A stretch of 64,000 bases of DNA from Fontimicrobium_A sp034506455. Its GTDB lineage: Bacteria > Zhuqueibacterota > Zhuqueibacteria > Residuimicrobiales > Krinioviventaceae. Made by a program: the position numbers and the translations under genes. The notes below the pieces were generated by a model. The model ran no database searches. It saw nothing but the letters and a program-made list of their open reading frames with translations, and had not been told where the DNA came from. The stretch spans positions 4,964 through 68,963 of the forward strand of contig JAPDPN010000002.1 in assembly GCA_034506455.1 (NCBI GenBank). The letters run 5' to 3'. Positions 1-7,897 of this stretch are shown here, in pieces; the stretch's first letter is position 1, and every line of letters begins with the position of its first letter.

Positions 1-1
1 C

Positions 2-1021
2 GCCTCTTCCCCCCTCACCGCCGACATTCTTCCCTTCTCCCCATCTTCCTTCTCATCCTCCCCCCTCTTCACCCTCACCTACGCCCCTACCGCCTCGCTC
101 CTGCGCGTCAATCACGGCTCGCGTATTGCACGAACGGAGGGTTTTCAGATCGATTTTGAAAGCGGCGATATCTACACCGACAGCGAAAATTTGGAAAGCC
201 GTACAAAATCCATCAAGACAGTCCGCCTGTGCGTGCAGCAAACGCAAAACCTGCTCTTGCTCCGTCCCGCCGACCCGCAAATGTTCCAAGACCGCGCTTT
301 CGAGACAACTTTGCGCATTGCTCTCCAGCGCGGCCTGGAGCAGGCCTATCAACTGGAAGAGAACGAACTGGCTGCCGAGAGCATCGGCCAGGGCGAACAG
401 CGCGCTATCCTGTTCTACGAGACCTGTGAGGGCGGCAGCGGCGTCCTGCGCCGACTGGTCGAAGAACCGAACGCTTTTGCCGAGGTTGCCCGCGCCGCTC
501 TCGAGCGTGCTCATTACGATGAAAACGGACAAGACCAAAAGCCCGATTGTATCGCCGCCTGCTACGAGTGCCTGCTTAGCTACAGCAATCAACTGGAAGC
601 CTTTTTCATTGACCGCCGCGAGGTACGGCAGACCCTGCTCGACCTGGCCCGGAGCCGCGTCCTGCAGCGCGTTGCCGGACGGCCTTACATGGAACACCTG
701 ACGCGGCTTCGTTCGCTCACCGACGCCCGCTCCGAACTGGAACGCCGCTTCCTGGCGGTGCTTGCCGCCCGAGGCTGTCGTCTGCCGGATGACGCCCAGC
801 GCGCTATACCAAAAGTCAACTGCGTCGCCGACTTTTTCTACGAACCGAATATCTGCGTCTTTTGCGACGGCAGCTTCCATGACCAACCCGATCAGCGCCG
901 CCGAGATGAAGCCGTCCGCGCAGAGTTGCGGGCACAGGGGTATCAGGTCGTTGTGATTCGCTATGACCAGCCCATGGATGAGCAGGCGGCAAATAAGCTA
1001 TTTCCTTTTATCGCCCCCTAA
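2..1021 (+). CDS. C-terminal part of a large DUF1998/MZB-type helicase with a nuclease-like tail (5' end outside window)
   Basis: The frame is open from the window edge, so this is the last 339 residues of a longer protein. Residues ~135-215 carry a Zn-binding pattern seen in DUF1998 (MZB) helicases: YETCEGGSGVL, then CIAACYECLLSY with three clustered cysteines. Residues ~240-335 resemble a DUF559/Vsr-like PD-(D/E)XK fold: VADFFYEP, CDGSFHD, RRRDEAVRAEL and GYQVVVIRYD. Helicase motifs are not visible and would lie upstream. Large DUF1998 helicases occur in defence systems (DruE of Druantia, DrmB-related proteins of DISARM) and also as stand-alone repair helicases of the MrfA type. Which one applies cannot be decided from this fragment. 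The first ~100 bases are strongly pyrimidine-rich and encode a Ser/Pro/Leu/Thr-rich stretch. Confidence 0.75.
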   Translation, partial: ASSPLTADILPFSPSSFSSSPLFTLTYAPTASLLRVNHGSRIARTEGFQIDFESGDIYTDSENLESRTKSIKTVRLCVQQTQNLLLLRPADPQMFQDRAFETTLRIALQRGLEQAYQLEENELAAESIGQGEQRAILFYETCEGGSGVLRRLVEEPNAFAEVARAALERAHYDENGQDQKPDCIAACYECLLSYSNQLEAFFIDRREVRQTLLDLARSRVLQRVAGRPYMEHLTRLRSLTDARSELERRFLAVLAARGCRLPDDAQRAIPKVNCVADFFYEPNICVFCDGSFHDQPDQRRRDEAVRAELRAQGYQVVVIRYDQPMDEQAANKLFPFIAP

Positions 1022-1050
1022 AAGCTGCGTCTCTACGTTCGGGGATTGCC

Positions 1051-3036
1051 TTATTTCAGCAAAGCCGCCTTTACAATCTGCACCTGACCGGCGGTTTGGA
1101 ATTTGATCCAATAGACGCCCGAAGGAAAACCCTCGGCCGACCAATAAAGGCAATGCGTGCCGGCGCCCAGTCGTTCATCGAGCAGCTTCTGTACTTCATC
1201 TCCCAGCAAATTCAGTACAGAGATCCGCATCCGTTCCGACTGCTCCAGCTCGAAACGCAGAGTCATCGAACCGTTGAAGGGATTGGGATAGGGGGGATAG
1301 AGTCGGAAGCAGGTTGGACTAATCTCATTCGAGACCGACGTGCCGGTCTTGTGCAGCTTGAGAGCCGTGTCGACCGCAAAATCGGCAAGCGGAATGGAAA
1401 TGCTTCGCTTGTCGCTCACCTTGAACGTGCCGATGCGCTTGCCGGTGATCGTATTCCACTGTTCGACCTCGAACTCACCTGCCAGCTCGGGCAGGGTGAC
1501 GATGACGCCGATTAGAGCCGCATGCGGCGAAGCGCCGGCATGGTAGTCGCGGTCATAGATCCAGACATAAGCGGTTTCGCCGTTGCTGAGGGCATAGCCG
1601 GTTGCGGCGCTGATCGGCAGGCCGGAGAACTCGAAATAGTCGATCGTCAGCCAATCGACGCCGGCATTGAACACGCGGATGCGATGTTCGCCCGCCGGAA
1701 CCCTGATCTCAAAACGCTGCGGCGGTTGCGGCGTTTCGTTGACCAGCGGCGTTTTGTTGTCGTCGAGAAAAATCTGCAGCCTGCCCGGCTGCCAGGAGGA
1801 AACGCTGCCGACGGCCACGGCAAAGCCGATCTCCTGCGCAAAACGGGTATGAAAAATCGCCTCGCGTCCCATGGCCGCCTTGTCGCTGCCCTGGAGAAAC
1901 TGCGACAGCTCGCCGATCCCCGGTACCGTACCGTCCGGCTGCACCTCGAACTCTTTGCGCGTCGAGGCCTCCCAACCGCGCCCGGGAGAGACCCGGACTC
2001 CCTGAACGGTTTGCGGCCCGCCCTCGACCTGCAGGCCGATGGGTCGAAAATCCCCGACGCGCAGGTCTTCNNNNNNNNNNNNNNNNNNNNNNNNNNNNNN
2101 NNNNNNNNNNNNNNNNNNNNNNNNNNNNNNNNNNNNNNNNNNNNNNNNNNNNNNNNNNNNNNNNNNNNNNAGCTCTTTGGCCTGCTCGTTGGTAAAGAAT
2201 TCATCGCCGCTGCGCAAAAAGCCGCCGTTTGCAATGTTGTAAGGATTATCGTCCCAATTAGGATTGACGGTCTGGGAAAACTGACCGTGATGCTGGGTGA
2301 CGAGCTGAATGTAAATGCCGAGCTTTTCCGCCTGCTCGATGATATAGTCCAGTTTCCAGGCCCCCTGCAGGCTGTAGCGGCCAAGGCCGTGATACCAACC
2401 GCTCCAATGCGAGGCATTCCATTCGAGCGTCTGTCCCTTGTAAAAATGAGTCATCCACACCCGCATCCAGTTTTCTCCTGCCTCCGCCATCGGCTTCATC
2501 CAATCATCATAGTCGAAGGTGCCGCGGTTCGTCGCCCAGGCTACGTTGTGTCCCATGGGAAAATAAAAGCCGCCGTCGTCAAAACTCAGCAGGCGGGGAT
2601 TATGTGAATCGACGCGAATAAAACCGCGGCTTTCACCCGGCTGTACATTAAAGTGAAACAGGTCCGACTGATTGGTGCCCTCCACATCCCTGACCTGCAG
2701 ATAGATCGAGTGTCTGCCGCTTTCGCTCGGCAGAAAGCGCACCCGCCAACCGGCTTTTCCGGCTGGAGTTAGAACTTCCTCCTCGCCCTCCAAGCGGCGG
2801 AAAAACTCCTGATACCAAAAAGCCGGCACCAGCAGGCGTCGCCCCGAGGGCTCGGCGATGACCGCATCAATCTCCACCTCGGTGGGATTGAAAGGGTTAT
2901 CATAGTTACGGCTCACTTCAAAAGCGACTTCCATCCGCTTGCCGACAATAATCGTATCCGGTGAAAACTCTACGGATAAAAACTTGGTCGCATAGCAGGG
3001 CACCGCAATCGCCCACATAAAAATGATGCGCTTCAT
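1051..3036 (-). CDS. Secreted glycoside-hydrolase-like protein with C-terminal sorting domain, interrupted by an assembly gap
   Basis: A signal peptide (MKRIIFMWAIAVPCYA) is followed by a DUF5060-like beta-sandwich (residues ~20-135). Next comes the start of a TIM-barrel-like cellulase/mannanase-type region (from ~145: FYFPMGHNVAW, WMRVWMTHFYKG). After 34 unknown residues come a carbohydrate-binding-like beta domain and a YPNPFN sorting domain (last ~80 residues: LLGDEVQKLL, PSGVYWIKF). The sorting domain implies export, probably through a type IX-like route to the surface. The N run has a placeholder length. The barrel is much too short as assembled, so part of the catalytic domain, including the usual acid/base glutamates, is probably missing. 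The start is supported by GGGAG 7 bases upstream. The thioesterase gene lies 21 bases upstream on the same strand. The substrate is unknown. Confidence 0.75.
   Translation of the reverse strand: MKRIIFMWAIAVPCYATKFLSVEFSPDTIIVGKRMEVAFEVSRNYDNPFNPTEVEIDAVIAEPSGRRLLVPAFWYQEFFRRLEGEEEVLTPAGKAGWRVRFLPSESGRHSIYLQVRDVEGTNQSDLFHFNVQPGESRGFIRVDSHNPRLLSFDDGGFYFPMGHNVAWATNRGTFDYDDWMKPMAEAGENWMRVWMTHFYKGQTLEWNASHWSGWYHGLGRYSLQGAWKLDYIIEQAEKLGIYIQLVTQHHGQFSQTVNPNWDDNPYNIANGGFLRSGDEFFTNEQAKEXXXXXXXXXXXXXXXXXXXXXXXXXXXXXXXXXXEDLRVGDFRPIGLQVEGGPQTVQGVRVSPGRGWEASTRKEFEVQPDGTVPGIGELSQFLQGSDKAAMGREAIFHTRFAQEIGFAVAVGSVSSWQPGRLQIFLDDNKTPLVNETPQPPQRFEIRVPAGEHRIRVFNAGVDWLTIDYFEFSGLPISAATGYALSNGETAYVWIYDRDYHAGASPHAALIGVIVTLPELAGEFEVEQWNTITGKRIGTFKVSDKRSISIPLADFAVDTALKLHKTGTSVSNEISPTCFRLYPPYPNPFNGSMTLRFELEQSERMRISVLNLLGDEVQKLLDERLGAGTHCLYWSAEGFPSGVYWIKFQTAGQVQIVKAALLK
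2071..2170. other. 100-N scaffold gap inside the glycoside hydrolase gene
   Basis: There are exactly 100 N, the usual placeholder size. The flanks share no sequence, unlike the gap at 8948. The reading frame happens to stay open across it. The missing middle of the TIM barrel suggests that several hundred bases are really absent. Confidence 0.97.
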
Positions 3037-3057
3037 TTTGCTCTCCCAAAGCAGGTG

Positions 3058-3801
3058 TTATTCCTGGAAAGGCCGCCATATGCTGTGCAATCGGCAGATT
3101 TCGGCGCCGTCGCTGCGGCGTTTCATCTGCTGCACCCGCTGATCGGCCGACGGCGCACCGGTCAAAATGTCGATCTCATCGCCCAGAAACGCCTCGTTGA
3201 CAAAGTTGATCGTCAATTCATCGAGAGCGTGCCGCCGGACAAAATCCTGCGGCAACGAATCCAGGGCCGCCTCCACATATTTGACGTTGTTCATGTGACC
3301 GTTGACGTCCAAATGCGAGTAAAGAACGCGAAAAGTCGATTTTTCGACTTTACCTTCCGGAACCGCAACTTTTCCGGCGAACTCGGCAAAAACCCGCTCC
3401 GCATCGGCGGTCGGCAGATCAATGTAGGTTTCTGTTTTCTGCGGCCGTTTGTGTTCCAAATCGACCGCCAACCAGGAGGTGGTGGCCAGGCTCAAAATCC
3501 GGCCGTTTTCGTCCGTGATGCGAAAATCACGAAAGCAGAAAAGCCGGTCGGCGCCCGAGGGCCACGTCTGCAGTTTGACGGATTCGCCCCAACGCGGCAA
3601 AGAGAAAAGTTTGAGGCGCAACCTTGCCAAGACCCAAGCCAAGTTTTTCTGCAAAAGATGGCTATAGCCGACTCCCAGTTCTTCGGCGTGGTTCCAGGCG
3701 CTCTCCTGCAGATAGTTGAGAATCGTCGCGACCCGCGCCCGGCCGGTAAAGTCGCTCTCGTAGCTGTGAATACGATAAGTCAAGGTAAGGATCATGGACA
3801 T
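3058..3801 (-). CDS. Acyl-ACP thioesterase (FatA/FatB-like)
   Basis: This 247-residue protein matches the bacterial acyl-ACP thioesterase family (PF01643), a double hotdog fold that releases free fatty acids from acyl carrier protein in the cytoplasm. Visible family features are the N-terminal YRIHSYESDFTGRARVATI and WNHAEELGVGY segments, the LAWVLARLRL stretch, and a second hotdog with HLDVNGHMNNVKYVEAALD (Asn/His catalytic region). Length is normal for the bacterial form. The ATG at 3801 has AGGAAG 8 bases upstream. It lies upstream of and codirectional with the glycoside hydrolase gene, but no functional link is obvious. Such enzymes in anaerobes may adjust membrane lipids; that is inference. 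Confidence 0.9.
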   Translation of the reverse strand: MSMILTLTYRIHSYESDFTGRARVATILNYLQESAWNHAEELGVGYSHLLQKNLAWVLARLRLKLFSLPRWGESVKLQTWPSGADRLFCFRDFRITDENGRILSLATTSWLAVDLEHKRPQKTETYIDLPTADAERVFAEFAGKVAVPEGKVEKSTFRVLYSHLDVNGHMNNVKYVEAALDSLPQDFVRRHALDELTINFVNEAFLGDEIDILTGAPSADQRVQQMKRRSDGAEICRLHSIWRPFQE

Positions 3802-3988
3802 AGACCGCTTCCTGTGTACAGATGATTCGTCGACTATTTTTTATGCAGCTCGCAACTATTTTCAGAACAAAAAGGCGGCGGCATGGCTTTACTGCCGGCG
3901 TCAAGCGCCCGATCTCTGTGATAGACGATTGACTTTCTGCTGTATGGTAAATATATTGACCGAAAAAACAAAATGGTTTGTCGGCAAC

Positions 3989-4366
3989 ATGAATACACTC
4001 TGTCGGCCGGTAGGCGCCGTGACCTATCAGTTATGGATGATCGTGGAAAAGAACATCAACGTAACGGTGGGCAAATTGGGCAGCTTTGGATTTCCCGCGG
4101 GATGTTATGTGTATACAGGCAGCGCCCGTCGCGGTTTGGAAAGCCGCATCGATCGACATCGAAAAAAAGTAAAGCCCCTTCGCTGGCATATTGACTATTT
4201 GACCGTTTTGCCGGAAGTGAGCATCATTCAAGTGCGTACCTTTTGCGAACCAGAGTGCGTCGTGAATCAAAAGGTAGAGGGTGAGATTATTTGTCCCGGC
4301 TTCGGTTCCGGCGACTGCAGCAGCGGTTGTGTTTCCCACCTCAAACGCGTAAATTCTTTTACGTAA
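3989..4366 (+). CDS. GIY-YIG-fold DUF123 protein
   Basis: The 125-residue product resembles the DUF123 family, a GIY-YIG-like nuclease fold found alone or fused to endonuclease III. Supporting signs are the strand-rich core GSFGFPAGCYVYTGSARRGL, an arginine-containing helix (LESRIDRHRKK), the KPLRWHIDYL segment and the terminal GFGSGDCSSGCVSHL cysteine motif typical of the family. The start is uncertain: ATG at 3944 would add 15 residues, and neither start has a clear ribosome binding site. I chose 3989 because it gives the usual family length. A rho-independent terminator follows at 4423. Catalytic activity is not established for the family. Confidence 0.8.
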   Translation: MNTLCRPVGAVTYQLWMIVEKNINVTVGKLGSFGFPAGCYVYTGSARRGLESRIDRHRKKVKPLRWHIDYLTVLPEVSIIQVRTFCEPECVVNQKVEGEIICPGFGSGDCSSGCVSHLKRVNSFT

Positions 4367-4422
4367 ATCATATTGACTTTTAAAAGCCTTCTATTTAAAT
4401 TCATAATGAAAGATCCTGGTTG

Positions 4423-4447
4423 GACAGCGGGAGCTGTCTTTTTTTTT
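4423..4447 (+). terminator. Rho-independent terminator
   Basis: A perfect 6-bp stem, GACAGC/GCTGTC, with loop GGGA is followed directly by a run of nine T. It ends the DUF123 transcript just before the ptsN-like gene. Confidence 0.85.
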
Positions 4448-4467
4448 GCCGCTTGCCATTTCCCCCA

Positions 4468-4475
4468 AAAGGAGC
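4468..4475 (+). promoter_or_regulatory. Ribosome binding site that fixes a TTG start
   Basis: AAAGGAGC lies 5 bases before the TTG at 4481. It decides the start of the following EIIA gene: the ATG at 4499 has no such site, and translation from TTG restores the family's usual N-terminus. Confidence 0.75.
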
Positions 4476-4480
4476 TTGTT

Positions 4481-4936
4481 TTGAGAATCATCGATTACAT
4501 GCGCCACAGTCTGATTTTTCTGGACCTCGAAGCTGCGAACAAGGAAGAAGCCATTATCAAGACTGTCGAGCTGATGAAAGCGCGGGGCGCCGTAAAAAAT
4601 GTGCAGAAATTCGTCGACGCCGTTTTCGAGCGGGAAAGCCTCGGCAGCACCGCCATCGGTAAAGGCGTCGCTTTGCCGCACGCCCGCACCCAGGAGATCG
4701 ACCAGATCACCATTGCCATGACGCGGCTGAAAAAAGGCGTTGATTTCGGGGCAGCCGACGGCGAACCGGTCAACCTGATCTTTCTCCTCGGTACTCCACT
4801 CAAGGCCGTCAGCGAATACCTTGCCGTTCTTGCCAAGCTTTCGCGGCTTATTCGCGAGGATAAAACACGGAAGAGGCTGCTCAAAGCCAAAACTCTAACC
4901 GACGTCGAGACCATCTTTAACGAGATTGAACCCTAA
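4481..4936 (+). CDS. PtsN-like EIIA (PTS fructose/nitrogen family) protein
   Basis: Read from the TTG start, this 151-residue protein has the full PTS_EIIA type-2 domain. The phosphorylatable histidine is at about residue 67 in GKGVALPHAR, preceded by RESLGSTAIG. The end (LAVLAKLSRLIRE) is also typical. No PTS permease, EI or HPr gene is in the window, so a regulatory role of the nitrogen-PTS type is more likely than sugar transport; this is inference. It is transcribed alone after the terminator at 4423. A second EIIA protein lies at 56498. Confidence 0.88.
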   Translation: MRIIDYMRHSLIFLDLEAANKEEAIIKTVELMKARGAVKNVQKFVDAVFERESLGSTAIGKGVALPHARTQEIDQITIAMTRLKKGVDFGAADGEPVNLIFLLGTPLKAVSEYLAVLAKLSRLIREDKTRKRLLKAKTLTDVETIFNEIEP

Positions 4937-4969
4937 CCGTCTGAAAAAGAAATTATTGCAACTTTATCG

Positions 4970-5013
4970 GCCGCCTATTATCTTATAGTTGTAATAGTTA
5001 TTATCCAGGCGGC
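4970..5013. repeat. Inverted repeat downstream of the EIIA gene
   Basis: GCCGCCT and AGGCGGC form a 7-bp stem around a 30-base AT-rich segment. There is no T-run after the stem, so it is a weak terminator candidate, or a regulatory hairpin in the upstream region of the 5128 gene. Confidence 0.35.
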
Positions 5014-5127
5014 TTAAAAATCCTCCTGTCTCTGTTCCGCCCCCGTAAAAGCCGCAAACTCAAGCCTGGGAATACCACTGTTCAGGCAGGTGTTATCACT
5101 GACCGCAATAAGAGAAGAGAAATCACT

Positions 5128-7851
5128 ATGAAAACAAGCCGTCTTTTTTTCGCCTTTCTGCTTTGGCTGGAGGGTGCTCTGTATGCTCAGAACGCCCTGA
5201 TCTGGAACGCCGGAGGCAAATCGACAACCAGCGCTTCGGCTATCGCCGCGGCTTTAACCGGCAACGGCAAAACCTCCAAGACCGTCACCTCAATCTCCTC
5301 AGAAACGCTTACAAATTACAACTATGTTTTCGTCTGTCTCGGCGTGAACCCCAATACCTACGTCCTTAACGCCTCAACCGATGCCACGGCCATCACAAAA
5401 CTCGTATCCTACCTCAACGGCGGCGGAAAAGTTTATATGGAAGGCGGCGATACGTGGGCATGGGATCCGGTTACCGCTCTGCAGCCCAAATTTAACATCT
5501 TTGGCGGCGCGGACGGCCTGGGCGATCTGGGCACCATCACGTCATCGTTCTGCGGCTGGCAGGCTTCTGCGACGTACAGCGCCGGCCAGAACTATATCGA
5601 CCGGCTCGTGCCCGGAAACGGAGCTTCGGTCTTTTTTACCAACAGCAGTCCGGCCTACGCCTGCGGCGTCGGCTACGACAACGGCACGTACCGTACGTTG
5701 GGCGTTTCCTTTCAATTCGGCGGTTACGGCGACGCAACTGCCCGCACTGCCCTCATGGGTAAAATTCTGCAGTTCTTTGATTCGGGCTGCGCCCTGCCCA
5801 AACCGGCCCCTTTGGCGCTGCAGGCGTTCAGCGGCTACAAAGGCGTGGTGCCTTTGGTGTGGGACCCTCCGCCCGGCCAGGCCGCCCTCAGCCTGACGAC
5901 AAACACACGACCCGATGAAATCATGCGAAGCAGCGGCGCGCCGATCGACAGAGCTGCCGAGGGCAGAGTCAAGCAGAGCGAAAAAAGCCAATTTATAATA
6001 CAAAGCGCCCTGGGCAAGCAGCCAAGTACTAGTTCCGCCGTCAGCGCCTACAACATTTATCGCGCTTCATCTGCCGAGGGCCCCTATTCGCTTCTAGCTT
6101 CCAACGTGACCAAGCAGTACTACCGCGACGAAACCGTAAGCAACGGCCTCACCTATTTTTACAAAATCAAAGCGGTCTACAACGGCTCGGAGGGCGATTT
6201 TTCACCCGCAGCTTCAGCCGCTCCTGCCGCCGACGGATACGGCGAGACCTCGCCGTGGAAATTCATCACTCCGCAAATCGACGGCATCATCGAAACCGAC
6301 GAATGGAACAACGCCGTGTCGGTTCCTTTGGGCAGCGGCACCCTCTACTTTTTCAACGACAATCAGTATCTCTATCTGGCCGCCGACGATGTCGCCAATG
6401 CCTCTCTAGAAGGCGATGATCAAATCGGTTTTTATTTCGATCGCAACCGCGATCAGCGCTGGGGCCTCTCCGGTTTTACAGAGGAAGGCAATTATTGGAT
6501 TTGGCGCAGCGGCAGCAATGACTCGCTGAAATTCCGCGGCTTAAAAGGTTGGTGGCCGTTCGATCTCTCCTGGGGCACCAACAAGACTGCTACGGGCGTC
6601 ACCTATGGACGATCCACTTCCGCCGGTCGCCTGCAGTACGAAGCCAAAATCAATCTGTCGACCGCTGCACTGAACGTTACGCCGGGCAATGCATTCCGCG
6701 CCTACTTTTATTCATTCGACGGCAACAGCGGCCAATTTACCGGCAGCTGGCCGAGCCCGATCCGCAACGCTTTATGGAAAGATGCCTGGTTGGTTCCGGC
6801 CCTGTATGCGAATGTACAGCTGGAATCTCAGCCGAGCAGGCCGTACGTTTGGGATGAAGAAACGGTAACGACAACCGGAGAAATCTATGTCTTTAACGAA
6901 TGGGCCGACGGGCGGCGAGTGCATATGCAGTTCTCTTCTATCGGCAACACGGGCACGGTGCGCGTCACCCAAACCAATGCGGCGCCGCAGAGTCCGTACA
7001 ACAGCAAATACGTCCCCTGCGTATGGTCCTTAGAGTCATCTGATTTGAGCAATTTTCAAACAACGACGTATTTTTACTATAAAGATTCCGATGTAACTTC
7101 CCTGGATGAGTCCAATCTGAAGGTTTTCCGTTGGAACGGCAGTCAGTGGGTTCTGGTCGGCGGCACCGCCTTTCCGACATCCAACACGGTCGCCGTAGTT
7201 CTCGACCATTTCAGCGATTACGCCTTGTACGAATATATCCCCATCACGCTCGCTCTTAAATTCTTTACGGCACAGAACCGAGGCGGCAGGGTTTATCTCG
7301 AATGGCAGACCGAGTCGGAGATTGATCTGGCGGGATTCAATATCCTCCGCGCCGCAACGGTCGACGGTCGTTTTGAGCCGATCAACGTCGCTCTTATCCC
7401 TGCTGCCGCCCCGCAGCCGAATCAGGGCAATCATTACACATTCATTGATGAAAAGCCGCTTGCCGGCAGCAATTATTACAAACTGCAATCCGTCTCGCTC
7501 GACGGCCGGACAGAGTTCAGCGAAGCGACCTGCTTCTGCAGCACCGGCTTGCGCGACGAACGCACTTTGCCGCAGGCTTTCGGTCTCAAGCAAAACTATC
7601 CCAATCCCTTCAATCCCGAAACACGGATCGACTATGAACTGCCGCGCGCAGAAACCGTGGAGCTCGCCGTCTATGATTTGTCCGGCAGGTTGATCAAGCG
7701 CCTCGTCGACCAAAGCATGCCGGCGGGATACCACACCGTCACTTGGGACGGATCGGATCAGGAAGGCAGTGCGGTCGGTTCCGGCGTTTATTTCGTGCAG
7801 ATGCGGGCAGGAGATTTTCACGCCGTCAAGCGCGTTACGCTGCTGCGCTAA
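5128..7851 (+). CDS. Large secreted multidomain protein with C-terminal sorting domain
   Basis: This 907-residue protein starts with a signal peptide (MKTSRLFFAFLLWLEGALYA). Residues ~21-220 look like a glutamine-amidotransferase-like or gingipain-related fold (GGKVYMEGGDTW). An FN3-like domain follows (~225-365), with a Gln/Ser-rich insertion. Residues ~375-560 resemble a CBM9/DOMON-type sugar- or haem-binding sandwich (IDGIIETDEWNNA, YLYLAADD, QIGFYFDRNRD). A second FN3-like unit spans ~705-800. The last ~85 residues are a FlgD-like/Por sorting domain (QNYPNPFNPETRIDYEL, SGVYFVQMRAG). It is probably surface-bound and involved in polysaccharide or protein binding; no catalytic residues are evident. 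AAGAGAAG precedes the ATG. Confidence 0.85.
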   Translation: MKTSRLFFAFLLWLEGALYAQNALIWNAGGKSTTSASAIAAALTGNGKTSKTVTSISSETLTNYNYVFVCLGVNPNTYVLNASTDATAITKLVSYLNGGGKVYMEGGDTWAWDPVTALQPKFNIFGGADGLGDLGTITSSFCGWQASATYSAGQNYIDRLVPGNGASVFFTNSSPAYACGVGYDNGTYRTLGVSFQFGGYGDATARTALMGKILQFFDSGCALPKPAPLALQAFSGYKGVVPLVWDPPPGQAALSLTTNTRPDEIMRSSGAPIDRAAEGRVKQSEKSQFIIQSALGKQPSTSSAVSAYNIYRASSAEGPYSLLASNVTKQYYRDETVSNGLTYFYKIKAVYNGSEGDFSPAASAAPAADGYGETSPWKFITPQIDGIIETDEWNNAVSVPLGSGTLYFFNDNQYLYLAADDVANASLEGDDQIGFYFDRNRDQRWGLSGFTEEGNYWIWRSGSNDSLKFRGLKGWWPFDLSWGTNKTATGVTYGRSTSAGRLQYEAKINLSTAALNVTPGNAFRAYFYSFDGNSGQFTGSWPSPIRNALWKDAWLVPALYANVQLESQPSRPYVWDEETVTTTGEIYVFNEWADGRRVHMQFSSIGNTGTVRVTQTNAAPQSPYNSKYVPCVWSLESSDLSNFQTTTYFYYKDSDVTSLDESNLKVFRWNGSQWVLVGGTAFPTSNTVAVVLDHFSDYALYEYIPITLALKFFTAQNRGGRVYLEWQTESEIDLAGFNILRAATVDGRFEPINVALIPAAAPQPNQGNHYTFIDEKPLAGSNYYKLQSVSLDGRTEFSEATCFCSTGLRDERTLPQAFGLKQNYPNPFNPETRIDYELPRAETVELAVYDLSGRLIKRLVDQSMPAGYHTVTWDGSDQEGSAVGSGVYFVQMRAGDFHAVKRVTLLR

Positions 7852-7861
7852 TGACAGACAT

Positions 7862-7893
7862 AAGCGGGAGAAGCTTCTTCTCCCGCTTTTTTA
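7862..7893 (+). terminator. Rho-independent terminator
   Basis: The 12-bp stem AAGCGGGAGAAG/CTTCTCCCGCTT has a 3-base loop and is followed by TTTT. It lies 10 bases past the 5128 gene and next to the convergent symporter gene. Confidence 0.88.
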
Positions 7894-7897
7894 TTTT

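Noticed and set aside
53..886. A 277-codon minus-strand frame opposite the helicase tail
   Set aside because: It lies fully opposite a recognisable helicase/nuclease domain, shows no domain of its own and has a repetitive Gly/Glu end.
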